DNA of 64,000 nucleotides from Astrothelium macrocarpum (taxonomy: Eukaryota; Ascomycota; Dothideomycetes; Trypetheliales; Trypetheliaceae), in contig JAGEMR010000115.1 of the NCBI GenBank assembly GCA_021030915.1, positions 31,327 to 95,326 of the forward strand, in the 5' to 3' direction. The position numbers were made by a program, and so were the translations under genes. How positions within the stretch are numbered: position 1 is the stretch's first letter; the number at the start of each line of letters is the position of its first letter. Under the pieces are notes generated by a model, which saw nothing but the letters and a program-made list of their open reading frames with translations, made no database searches and was not told where the DNA came from. Shown here piece by piece: positions 53,887-64,000 of the stretch.

Positions 53887-55323
53887 TGTGATGAGTCGAT
53901 GGCGTCTAAAATATACCCGCAAACTCAAATACAAAGCCGAAAATGTATTGAGGGTGCATATGACAAGTACGGAGGAATTCTTGATGGTCGGAAAAGCCGG
54001 AGCAGAGTTGCCAAGGCTGGCTGTGCTTGTTCGCTCTCTCGGAGAGATGGCTTGGTCCTACAACGGAAAGAGCTACTTATGAGCATTCCGTTAGGAAGCT
54101 GCCTACCACTTAGATCTAGAGAATACTAAGGGTTCTCAGTCAAGTGAGGTATTGTGGTCGCCACAATCAGATTCTCTGACGTAACAATTCCAAGGTACCT
54201 AGGTAAGGTAGGCTTTTGCCAGCAAGCTGTACCTTAATTGACAACTGCTGAACGAGTCACCTATTCAAACCTGACTGCTGAACGAAGAGTTTATTCTAAG
54301 AAGAGCAGCCCTGATTGGGTGACCTCATTTCGATGTATCTCGGGCTCCTGCGTCTAAAGATCAAGGGCTCGATCGGCGTAGGCAGGTCGTCCGATACGGT
54401 ACCTACAACGACATTTACGTTCGACCGCGATGATTATGCACTGGGCGAGTAGATTCGAACAGCGTTTGGTCTACATTAGACACGCCCTCATTAGCTGATT
54501 GTCCTTAAATTCTTGCACGCTTAGGAAGGGCGGGAAAGCAGCCCTACTGGTGGACGTCTACACAAACGTCGACACTGAGAAAGAGCATGGTAGGCAAGCA
54601 ATAGAAGAACGTCAAAAGAGCAAAGTCCGCTGCAGCAATACAGAAAAGCAAGGTACGAACATGAGCCGTATGCTCAACAATGGCGATGACGCCTGTCATA
54701 ATAGCAAGATCGAAAGGATCGAAAAGAACTAGCCTAGCTACATCACAATTTGAAATTTGCAAGCTTGAAGTTGAAAATCCCAAAAGTCTCATCCTCATCG
54801 ATGATCATAGCGACCCAAAAGGGGCAAAGCAGTTTGTGCGGCAAATGAATCCCTTAAGCACCCGCTGAATGTTGTACAATAACCTCTAGGCCAGTCGACA
54901 GTGGGAACAAATAGTGTGAGTTTGTCCAGGTAAAAATAGAGACCAGATACCAGCAAGTGAGCAAAGGAAGGAATCTTCTACGCGTGTATGCCTATGTATG
55001 TATTGTGTGTTGGAGGGTTGGAAGATGTCGGGAAAATGTAACTTTTGGGACTAAGAACATCAAAAGCCAGAGTGCCGCCGCCGCCGAAAGTTGATTCATG
55101 CAGTGAGGAAGAACCGCTTGGCATCAAATCGTCACGAAGTCATGCAAGTGCTGAAAAGGGGTTTCAAGAGAGCCAACCACAGAAAAATCGACCTTGCGCG
55201 CTAGAACGAACGGACTCCCGCAGTAAGAGAAGGAACGGAATGTCGCTTACTGTGTAGATGAAATAGTTAGCACATGCACACACACGCACAAGCACGCAAC
55301 CGCGCATTCGCTAGAACGTACGA
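53887..55323. other. 1.4-kb spacer, no gene seen
   Basis: Short frames only. A palindrome TACCTAGGTA lies at 54196-54205. The right end holds the 3' flank of the RRM gene; CA-rich repeats (near 55270-55300) lie just past its stop codon. Confidence 0.45.
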
Positions 55324-56716
55324 TCATACCTTCATAGGTGCAAAATTGCCGTAAGGGTGGGAAGGGGGCATGCCCATAGACGGATAAACGGCAGGTGGTG
55401 GAGGTGCAGGACGGTAGGGAGTACCGGCAGGACCAGAGTTGTTTTGACTCCTCCCCCAGCTTAGACGCACACGCGAATTGCCGATCGGATATCCTTGCAT
55501 CTGGTTGATAGCCATTTCAGCCGCGTGACGTTGGACGAACTGAACAAAGCCACATCCCTTTCCAGGAGGAATCTTGACATACGTAATCTCCCCAAAGCCC
55601 TGAAAGAATGAACGGAGCTCGTCCTCGGTTACGTAGCCAGAAAGGCCGCCCACAAAGACAGTCGTGTTGTTGGGATCGGTGAATTGGTTCATCGGCTGCG
55701 GCGCGCCGTAAAATCCCATGGGAGGGCCACTCATCGAGTACATGCCCATAGGACTGGGTCCGCCGGCCATTCCCATACCACCACCTGGTGCGACTCCGCC
55801 AGATTTGTTCTTTGGGGTCGCGGTAGAGATGCGCATGGGTCGATTGCCGCAGTAGACTCCTTGCATTTCGGTCAAGGCACGCTGTTGGTCTTGCTCGTCA
55901 GAAAAGCGCACGAATCCGTATCCACGAGACATGCCACTGATGGGGTCCGACATGATTTTGGCCGATTTGCACGACGCGAAGCGACTTTGAAAGAGCGACA
56001 CCAGCACAAACTCGTTCACCTCTGGCCCAAGATCTCCGACGAAGATTGAGTATTCAGGACCGCGATCGTCCCGACTGAAGTTGATGCACATTAGCCTCTC
56101 AAATGACAAAGACAGATCGTGATCGTGATCGTGCACGTACCTCCGATCGGCCAGACCTCCTCCAGAAGCCCAGTTTAATTTGAAAGGTCGACTAGTGTTG
56201 GGAATCATTTGGCCGTTGAGTGCGAGTGCTTTAGCTGCAGCTTCTGGGGAAGTAAAATCGACAAAGCAGTAGCCTGCATTGCTTCTGGGACAGTCGTGTA
56301 AGCAAAGCAGCATCATCTATAAGAGAGCAAGGTGACTACCCAGAGAATTTGTCACGGATCATTTTGACATTGACTTGCTCGCCCATGCCGAACCAGACAC
56401 TTCGGATGAAGTTCTCATCGATCCAAGGCTCCAATTCACCCATCCTAAGAAAAGTGAGCTAGGAGACAAGACCGGAGGCCGTAGCGACGCCCGTCGGAAC
56501 ATACCAGAGTGTTGTCTTTGATTCTTGACCTTGCTGGGAGGCTCCAAGAGAACCGGGTGCTGCCGAAGTATTTGGTCCGCCAGGCATTTGTGCCGAGCCA
56601 GGTTCGCCACCCGTGGGCAGACCCGGTTGACCTTGGGGTTGGCCAGCTGCTCCTGCACCACCCGTTTCATCACCGCCCTGCTGATTAGGATTGTAGAAAT
56701 TTGGAAAGTCGCTCAT
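55324..56716 (-). CDS. csx1: Three-RRM mRNA-binding protein (Csx1/Nam8/Ngr1 type)
   Basis: This RNA-binding protein is of the family that includes fission-yeast Csx1 (stress mRNA stability) and yeast Nam8/Ngr1. Exons 56716-56505, 56444-56340, 56284-56141 and 56074-55324 give 403 aa. A Gly/Gln/Pro-rich N-terminus precedes RRM1 (TLWMGELEPWIDENFIR, GYCFVDFTSPEAA), RRM2 (SIFVGDLGPEVNEFVLVSLF, GYGFVRFSDEQDQQ), a Gly/Met-rich linker, RRM3 (TVFVGGLSGYVTEDELRSFF, GCGFVQFVQRHAAE) and a Pro-rich tail ending in NFAPMKV. The intron between RRM1 and RRM2 (56075-56140) is 66 nt and stopless. The first two introns fall inside RRM1. Nam8-like U1 snRNP function is an alternative. Confidence 0.92.
56075..56140 (-). 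other. Stopless 66-nt intron with GATCAC repeats between RRM1 and RRM2
   Basis: On the minus strand it begins GTACGT and ends CTTCAG. It contains a short tandem of GATCAC units near its 5' end (56112-56131), which would read as alternating His-Asp if retained. Removing it joins ADRR to SRDDRGPEYS. Confidence 0.75.
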
Positions 56717-58158
56717 TGTGAGTCGCAGCTCGTGACGGCCAATTATTAGAGATGAAAATCCTGGAAACTAGATACCGACGTGGTAAGCGAGATTTTGCAG
56801 TTGGTGTGACTACCACGTGAATGTTAGTCAGTCAGGTGCCCTTCGCAAATGTGGCTCTGTCGCCCAGAACGCGGCACGGCGATCTGTGCGGGGACGTATT
56901 ACCTATATTGAGGACGAAAAGTGGCGTATAAAGATGCTCGTCAAGGCCGTTTAGATGCAGCGTTACTGCCGTGAGAATCGCAACCAACGTAGACTATTGG
57001 GAAGTATCAAATGCCCTCTTCGCAATGAGATTTGGAACTGGAACAGAAGTGAAGCAGTAGGCACCCGAGGAAAGGTGCTGAGGCGCAAGATCCGACGCAG
57101 GCACAAGTTTTGGCAAGATTCGCTGTAGCAAGATGTGTGAAAGAAGATGGATCGAAGAAGGCGCTTGTGAGAGAAGAGTCGCTCGCCAATCTGTGGGAAG
57201 AGTTAGCTTGGTCACACTCGGCTCCATCACACGCAGCGAACGCAGATGTAACGCTTCGACGCCTCCAAGCAGCGCTTGGTGTCATGGAAGCGCGTACTGG
57301 GCCCAATGCTGAGTAGCAATGATGCGGAGATGGGGGAGCATAGAGAGGTGGACGGCGGCCAGTGCTTGCCCCAGAGGCAGCCCAAAGGCAGCTGCAGTGG
57401 GTGGGCAGATTTGCGCGCGGCTAGATTCGAGGCAAGGGAAAGGCTGAAGGTCGAGCGAGATCTGCTGCACATGGGGGGCTGCCCGATGCGAGAGGCGCTG
57501 TAGATCTGGGGTGCAGGGAGAGGCTGATTGGGGGTGTGGGGGAAAATTGATATCGGCACTCACCAATGCAAAGAGGTGCAATCCCAAAGACAGCGAAATT
57601 CACCAACACCGGCCCGCACGCGAAAGGACAGGAGAGGGGGCAGGACGGGGGGCCCGCAAGCAAGCAGCTCGTGGTGGGAGGGACAGGGTGAGGAGAGGGA
57701 GAGGGAGAGGGAGTGGAAGCGTGGAAGCGGAGAGAAAAGGCAGAGGCTGAGCGGAGGGGGGTTGTGCTAAGGTTCGCTCGGCGCCGTCCTTGGTCTGCCT
57801 GTGCCAGCTTTCGTTGCGCCCGCCCAAGGACCCAAGGATCCATCGTGCGGCGCGTCCATTCACATGGCTCGCTCGACTCAAGCCCGCGTCGCCGCCTCTC
57901 AGCAGCGCATGCCAGATATCATGTGACGGCGCGGGTGGGACGTGGGAGCACTGGGAGGGTGGATGACGCCGTGCCACACTGGCCAGCCTTGCTTCCTCAT
58001 GTCTATCTAGGCGATGTCGCACAGCAGACCCACGAAGCCCGCCGCGCCTGTTTCGCATTGTCTAGCTACATTTCCCACACCGTCCGCATTCCCATCGCCC
58101 GCGTCTATTCCCAAGCGCCCGTGCCGTGCCTGGCTGCCCTGTTGCCGCCCTGCCCGCT
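56717..58158. other. Spacer with a polypurine tract
   Basis: It holds the promoter of the RRM gene on the left and the 3' flank of scytalone dehydratase on the right. A strongly purine-biased stretch with repeated GAGAGG units lies at about 57675-57765. Overlapping frames here are GC-rich and without motifs. Confidence 0.45.
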
Positions 58159-58857
58159 CTACTTGGGTGGAATGCCACTGGACGCCTTGGCCTCGCCGAA
58201 CGAGTCCCGGCCGCTGGCGAACACCTTGTCAAAGTCGTACTCAAACCACCGGATGTCTGGCGACAGGCCGGCAAACTTCCACACCCCGTCCACCTTCCGG
58301 TACCAGTGCTGGTTGCTGCTGTGGGCGTGCCCTTTGACTGCAACCTTCTCACGGCTGGCGTCTGTGTATCTCTGGTGAGGCACACGGAGCTGGTGCCAGC
58401 CAATGATCTCCTCGTCCGACACCCTCTCCCACTTCGTCCCACCGATGAAGTGTTGCGTCTTCAGCAGTGGATCTCCCAGCACGTTGGGGTCTGACGCCAT
58501 CTTGACAAATTCATCTGCTGGCATCGCCTCCCACAGCTTGTCGAGAAAGGACCGATAGTCAATCTGGATGACAAGTCAACACCTGGCTCCTTGATGTAGC
58601 CGCGAAGTCGCGTCCCGCTACTTACTCTCAGTGTCGGTGCAATGCATTTGCTCAGCCTGGTCCAATCCTATGCAGGTGGTGAGCGCACGGCTTGGAAGTT
58701 AGCAAGCTCGCATTACGCACCTTGGAGTCGTAGCTGTCGGCCCACTCATACGCAGCGGCCATGCAGCCAATCATTTCTACGGGAAGCGATTGTCAGAGTT
58801 GAAGCTTGCTCAACGTATAGTTCAACTATTACCTTCATGTGTGATGATCTTGGCCAT
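58159..58857 (-). CDS. SCD1: Scytalone dehydratase, DHN-melanin biosynthesis
   Basis: The enzyme dehydrates scytalone and vermelone in the 1,8-dihydroxynaphthalene melanin pathway. Four exons, 58857-58833, 58776-58721, 58667-58626 and 58563-58159, encode 175 aa, close to the 172 of the Magnaporthe enzyme. The joined N-terminus reads MAAAYEWADSYDSKDW and LRIDYRSFLDKLWEAMP, containing the active-site Tyr and Asp (YEWADSYD, DYRS). Catalytic His residues are seen in TQHFIGG and GWHQLRVPHQRY, and the Ser/Asn pair in GHAHSSNQHW. The C-terminus is GVWKFAGLSPDIRWFEYDFDKVF. No other melanin gene (polyketide synthase or naphthol reductase) lies in the window, so it is not in a visible cluster here. Confidence 0.95.
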
Positions 58858-59405
58858 TTTGCTGGCGAGTGAAACGATGCGAGTACGGCTTCACTTTCAA
58901 AGGGGGAGTGTTGGAGAATGAGGAAGCGATTCTAACCTGCAGGATCCATATACATATATATCCAGGAGTGCTGCGGCTGAGCAAATAGCTACAGCTGGCT
59001 GGAGCATTTCGATAAAGAACGGCACCCCACTCGGGCAGCGAGGGGCAACTCCGGCGGAGCTCCGCATATGGAACCGCCACGCTTGAGACCCTGGTGACGA
59101 AGGACGGTGCCTGCATTTGAATCTGCTTGCATTGCAGAAGCTGGAATAGTTGTTCGCGAATCGTCAAAGCTCGATGCGATCGAGCGGACAACCCGGACCG
59201 GATGTGCAACTAACACGTGTTTGCCACGGGATCCCCACCGTGAAGAGCCGTACATACTATTTCACCGCTGCACGGCTCTTCTAGTCTCATTAGAGCCTCC
59301 GGGGTTTGATCTTTAAAATAAACGTTGGCTTAAGCCATGAATTTTAGAGTGTGAGTCTAGGTAAATTGGGCGGTGCATTCTGTTCCCCCTTCTTTCCATC
59401 GTCCT
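58858..59405. promoter_or_regulatory. Upstream region of scytalone dehydratase
   Basis: It lies between the dehydratase start and the 3' end of the transporter gene. A TATA-like ATATACATATATAT is present at about 58949-58962, roughly 95 bp upstream of the start codon on the transcribed strand. Confidence 0.45.
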
Positions 59406-62400
59406 TCACTCTCTTTGCAGTTTGTTTAGTCTTCGAATTTCGATCCAACGACTCTGACAGCCAAGCTCAAGCATATTCATGCGTCTCATCTTGCCACTGG
59501 GATTGCCAATGATTACCGGCTTCCAGTCCTCTTCGACGTTCGGTTCCCGTCTTACCGATTCTGTTTGCGCGCTCGTGCCAGTACCAAACGCTGCTTGATC
59601 AGGGATTACCTTTATCGACTTGAATCGCCAAAGCACAAGCGCCAGCAAGACTGTCAGTCCCAAAAGAATGCCTGCCCATATACCAGTAGCCAATGGTGGA
59701 CCGAGGTCACGAGTAACTTTGCCACCAATCCCTGTTGCGCCTGCAGCAAAGAGAAATGAGAGACCTTGAACAGCAAAAATGCCTGCGCTAACGCGAGGAT
59801 AGCTTGAGTAGTTGGTGCGACGCCAGCGGATATCCGTGGCGAGGCTTTGCAGTCGATGTCTGCTGTTGGCGCCAGGCTGAAGATCTGATGTGTCGTACGT
59901 TTCCATGATCAATCCGTAGCACTCCGCAATGCCTAAATTCGATAGAAATCCAATAAGACCAGCAAAGATGATTGGCCCCATCCAATGCATGTTTGATACT
60001 CCGGTACAAATGGCATACGCAATTGCCGCAATGGGAAGGACACTGGTGAAAACAAGTCGACGAACAAAGTGCGAGCTCCACATAACATGGTGTTGAAAAG
60101 TCATGCTATCAGTCCTCTGACGCTGTCTCCGAGCGCGGCTGAGAATGTTTGCCTTGGATAATGGGATGGCCAAGAATGCGCCAGCCGCAATGCCAAAAAC
60201 GCCCAGTCCCACAGAAGACGCTCGCATATGGTAGGTTCGGGACAGCAGGGCCCCCAGGAGCTATCGATGTTAGTCTCAACTCCTGGAAAGCTAGGTTCTC
60301 TCGTCTTACCACGATAATCAGAACAACTTGAGCATAAATCCAGGCTGTGAAAACTGCCATGACTAGAAAGCCAGTTTGCCAAAGCATACGCTTCATCAGA
60401 ATGAAACCTGCGATAAGCTCTTCATACCACCACTTCGGACCAACCTGCGAAATGTGCAGCTTCACTTCCCCGCGAGCGACTCGTCTTCGGATCTGTTCTT
60501 CTTCGGTAACAAATTCCCCCAATGTCCGCCGGAACTGAGCTCGACGGGTCTCAGGGCAAAGGACGTTGAGCAATAGAAAGGATGCGGCGGAAATGATCAC
60601 AACATAGAAACCCCAAGCAGGATTGAGTCTGTCAATAACACTTGCTCCAATGCAAAAGCCAATTGCGAGAGAGCCGATAAAGCACCACGTCCAAAAGCCC
60701 AGCCACAATCCCAGACCGCCTCCATGCCTTCGTTGATCATAAGGAATGACAATTTCCTGGTGAGGGAATTTGCTCTGCAGCGATGCTCCAAATAAATCTA
60801 GCAACACTGAGATGCAATTGATGTTTACAAATCCAAGCGTAAGGCCCAAGATTGCCCGTGGAACGAGCAATCCTATGCGGTATGTTGATGTGATTGGTGA
60901 GCGGTAGGTCTGCACTACTAAAGCTTGGGGGAACTGAAGAGGCACAGCAAGAGAGAGTGATGCAAGCAAGTACCTTCTCCGTCCATGTAGCAAAGGCATA
61001 GGCCAAAAGACTATTGTCGTGATGCCCATACCTAGATACAATCTTTACTTATTAGTTATTAGGACAGAGGTAGGTTGCTATCTGTACTTACACTACATTT
61101 CCTAGGATTACGGAATGGTTCTGGTCTGCAACATAGTACTGTATGGAGGGCACTTCACCAGCCTGCCACTTGATTAGCACTTAATTAATAGCCTCTCACG
61201 TCGAGCCTACATAGATGCCAATAATCAAACCAAGCAATGCCGTATTCATACACGCGACCATTGCTGTCAATCTCTTTCTAGTGGTGTGCCAATCACGTGC
61301 TACTGGTTGTCTGCGGTGATGGTGGCTCATGCTAAATGGCTGATGGCCGAGAAGACTATGGTGGCGTCTTCTAGGTGTTGTGAGGTTTAATCTATCCAAA
61401 TCCGTATGTCCAATCTCAAGCTTTCCATCCGCTGGCTCAGGACCGATCGACGAATTCTCAGGACTGTGGCTCCATCCACGCACTCCCTCTGTCTCACGAG
61501 TCATCGTATCCGAGTCCGTATTCTTAACGAAGCGCTGAAATAGTGCTCTTTGATGAGCTTTGTGTTGCCAGGGCAGATCTTCGTCTAAGCTCCGTGGTCG
61601 TGGGGGTAGTTGATGTACACCCCTTCTACGACGGCCACGACCGTGGCCTTCAATAAAATGATGAGAATGGAGCTCCGGGGCTGTGTAAAATCGCCGAGAA
61701 TTGTCATTGACCTCCTCATCCGTCAGCTTTCGATGTAGATAGTTGTGCTGCTCTTTGTTTGACTGTAAAATCGAGGTAGGTGTAGCCGGACCGTGTATCG
61801 GTATTGGTTGTTGCAAAACAGTTTGGCTAGATTCGGAACCAAAGGAAGACGAAGGTGGTTTTTTTGGCCAAACTGGTCGCGGTGTATACGCCCAATCAAT
61901 AGCTTTGGGATTCCACGATTTCCTGTGATTTCTTCTATCTCCATCTTCTAAAGGCTGATAATGCCTGTCCGATCTTGTGCCGGGGTACTCCAACGGGGAA
62001 ACTGGTGGAGTATCAATTGCGACGTGAGGCTCAGTCTTGGGCCGCCATGTTTGTTTGATTGGTGCTGACGATGGTCGATTGTGTTGGTCGCTTTGAGAAG
62101 AGGAATCGGAAATCTGTAGAGGACCGGTAGGACTTGCTGGCCCTTGCTCTCTAAGCACCGTTTGAGTTGACTGGTTATGATCAATCAAGGATTCACCATC
62201 CTTTTGCTCGCGTGATAGGCCCTGCTCAGCCATTTTCAGCGCCTCGGTCATCAATTCTTCTAAACCATCCAAGGCTGATTTAAAGGTTTCAGGTTCCATG
62301 GCCAGGTTATCTGGCACTGAACAAGACATATCATTTGAATCAGACGTCCTGGAACCAATAATCGGTTCATTGCACTCGAACGCTGCATCTTCGGAAGCAG

Positions 62401-62983
62401 TTTCAGTTGTTCCAGCACGTGAGTTAGTGGTGCTATCTGGCAGTGTCGAAGCCGATCCTAAGATATGTCTGCCCGAGTCGCAGCCATTAGAGATCTCTTT
62501 GTTCAGCTTCCGGGTCTCATCACAAATAAGCGACGCATTTGGAGAAGCTACGCGCTGGGCATCATTACTGAGCTTGACGATGGCATTTACTGCCCAGTCG
62601 TTCTCGTTGGATCCGAGCAAGGGGCTGCTTTCCTCTTGGCCTGTAGGGCCGCATGAAGATGTGTTGAGCTCTTTGTAAGGTGTAGCGAAAGCTTTGCCCG
62701 TCCATGTGCTCACTTCAGATTGGCAAATACGGTACCCTTCTTTGGATGGTGGATTTGTGATAGGATTAAAGCACACAGATGGATTTCCTCCCATCTTAGC
62801 CCTTTGTTCCGTAGTCTGATCCTGCTGTGCAACCAGCCATGGCAGCCTTGACCTTGGACGAATGCGAAGTGGATGAGGGTTTGCTGGTCTATCCCCACCT
62901 GCTCTCATTTTCGAACATCCTTCTGGGGCTTGATCCGAAATTTGTGTCCTTATCAGACTTATCTCAAATGGTTGTCCAGTCAT
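59406..62983 (-). CDS. MFS transporter with long cytoplasmic N-terminus
   Basis: This is a predicted plasma-membrane or vacuolar major-facilitator carrier; the closest remembered group is annotated as polyamine-type MFS proteins in Pezizomycotina, but substrate is unproven. Exons 62983-61211, 61162-61092, 61042-60310 and 60260-59406 give 1,143 aa. Residues 1-570 are hydrophilic, Ser/Pro/Gln-rich and probably disordered. Transmembrane segments start at about 573 (RLTAMVACMNTALLGLIIGIY) and continue through AGEVPSIQYYVADQNH, GNVVLYLGMGITTIVFWPMPLLHG, LLDLFGASLQS, LGFWTWCFIGSLAIGFCIGA, and LLGALLSRTYHMR, to about 12 helices. The C-terminus carries WKPVIIGNPSGKMRRMNMLELG, shared by the group. Two of the introns fall inside the first helices. 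First in-frame ATG at 62983 was chosen. Confidence 0.85.
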
Positions 62984-64000
62984 CGTCGTCGTCGTATCGA
63001 ATGCGGGGAAGGCGCCCCGTTTGCAGCTTGTCACGATGTTGGGACAGTATCTGAATTGAGTTCTATCGCCTCGAGGCTGCTATGTGCTCAATAGGTCTCC
63101 GTTCGCCATACGAGGGATGAACTCTGCGAATCAGGTCCAGAACACCTAGGAATGGCTGATTTGCAAGGCTGGACGCTCGATTCTATGAGATCGCAACTGT
63201 AGTGTACTATCCAGAATTTAGGAGTGGTCTCAGGACTATGGTATTTTAAACCAACGATGCTTTCGAGTACGAGCTGCGACAAGGTAGCAACGTATGGTAA
63301 TAGTAGAAAATAGGTAAAGGTAGGGAATAGTATTAAGGATAAGAAGTAGAGAAAGAGAAAAAGTCAGCATCGGTTCAGACAAGAAATGTTTATAGAATTC
63401 TGAAATAATGGGCTGCGGAGGAAGGATGGAATTTGCTTCATCTCGAACGGGCAGGTACAACGTCGCAAAGCTATTCGGAAGCGGCAGAATACCTAAGAGC
63501 AATAATACCCGTGATGGATAACGGAACGGAATGCCTTCCATTTTGGAGAATCCGATGCTATGAACCATCTCCGCACACCCTTGGATAGACAGTATGCCTC
63601 TGATGAAGCACCTCGAGCCAATTATTGGGCTTGAAATGTAGTGGGCGTCCGTGTAAACTGGAGTATCATCTCTTCAGCACTTGCCTTGTGCTTCTGAATG
63701 TTCTCCGAAATCTCAACATAGAGTCTTCGCTGAGAACATCACGAGTCCACCCGACTTATGGACTCAACAACATCCGCTTTTGTCTATACAAGGGAATTGC
63801 TTGCATTTGATGGCAACATAGAGGAGACAAAGCCTCGTGCGAGCAGACATCCATCTTCATGGTAATTCATCGCCAAAGGTGTTGAGGATGAGTATTGCTT
63901 GGCGGGGTTGGAGAGCTCAGCAATTAGGAGAGTTCACCACCTCGTGCACGGTCCCACGTCGTGCACACCTCACCACCAAAATTTAAAATTAAATAACTCA
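62984..64000. other. Upstream region of the MFS gene, no gene seen
   Basis: It holds the transporter promoter and leader. A 110-codon minus-strand frame at 63236-63568 has hydrophobic stretches but no recognised family. The window ends in AT-rich DNA. Confidence 0.4.

Noticed and set aside
4544..54404. Recurring GGTACC motifs in spacers (4546, 28850, 29701, 34153, 54194, 54399)
   Set aside because: A hexamer is expected about 15 times in 64 kb by chance, so this is not enrichment, although two copies lie in 10-bp palindromes.
54430..54460. B-box-like GATTCGAAC suggesting a tRNA
   Set aside because: No matching A box, acceptor stem or anticodon arm could be folded around it.
6322..56140. Hypothesis that stopless 3n introns are enriched in this window
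   Set aside because: Four of about 34 introns is near the number expected from one third being 3n and roughly 40 percent of such short introns lacking stops.
63236..63568. 110-codon minus-strand frame with hydrophobic stretches
   Set aside because: AT-rich hydrophobic runs arise easily by chance here, and no membrane-protein family is recognised.

Overview
The window is nuclear DNA of a filamentous ascomycete (Pezizomycotina). Evidence: short introns of about 47-140 nt with GTRNGY donors and CTRAC-like branch points, a white-collar-2 light regulator, Zn2Cys6 transcription factors, an EsdC-type sexual-development protein, a scytalone dehydratase of DHN-melanin synthesis, and fungal pentose/deoxysugar catabolic enzymes. 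A melanised Dothideomycete-like fungus fits best, but that rank is an inference. There is no sign of transposons, rRNA, convincing tRNA, CRISPR or prokaryotic operons.

Layout. 0.4-4.3 kb: RAD50 (minus), divergent from WC-2 (plus, 4.9-6.5 kb). 7.1-9.0 kb: a TPR/F-box/LRR protein of the Pof3/Dia2 type (minus), divergent over only 187 bp from CTNNBL1 (plus, 9.1-10.9 kb). CTNNBL1 converges on a cyclophilin-RRM protein (minus, 11.1-12.5 kb). After a 3.1-kb gap comes a Zn2Cys6 regulator (15.6-17.3 kb). 18.2-22.1 kb: RPB2 (minus), divergent from an L-arabinitol 4-dehydrogenase-like gene (plus, 23.1-24.2 kb). Then an unnamed PAC-like protein (24.8-26.2 kb), ubiquilin/Dsk2 (27.0-28.6 kb, with a GC-AG intron), a quinone oxidoreductase (30.0-31.1 kb), a Kelch-BTB protein (31.7-34.0 kb) divergent from CDC20 (34.6-36.5 kb), and an L-rhamnonate dehydratase (37.8-39.2 kb) divergent from a second Zn2Cys6 regulator (39.5-42.2 kb).

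From 42.2 to 47.4 kb the DNA is almost empty apart from a candidate 82-residue Cys/His-rich protein. Then follow an EsdC-like glycogen-binding protein (47.4-48.2 kb), an ADIP/Msd1-type coiled-coil protein (49.6-51.6 kb), a six-exon conserved-looking protein of unknown function (51.9-53.9 kb), a three-RRM Csx1/Nam8-type protein (55.3-56.7 kb), scytalone dehydratase (58.2-58.9 kb) and an MFS transporter with a very long N-terminal tail (59.4-63.0 kb).

Most genes are housekeeping and not functionally linked. The best local systems are: (1) L-rhamnonate dehydratase with a divergently transcribed Zn2Cys6 factor and a CGG-N10-CCG site between them, a candidate self-contained sugar-acid regulon; (2) two splicing-associated genes side by side (CTNNBL1 and the cyclophilin-RRM gene); (3) cell-cycle/polarity genes sharing one divergent promoter (CDC20 and Kelch-BTB). 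Exon structures were worked out by hand from reading frame and splice consensus; family names rest on recognised motifs, not on a search.
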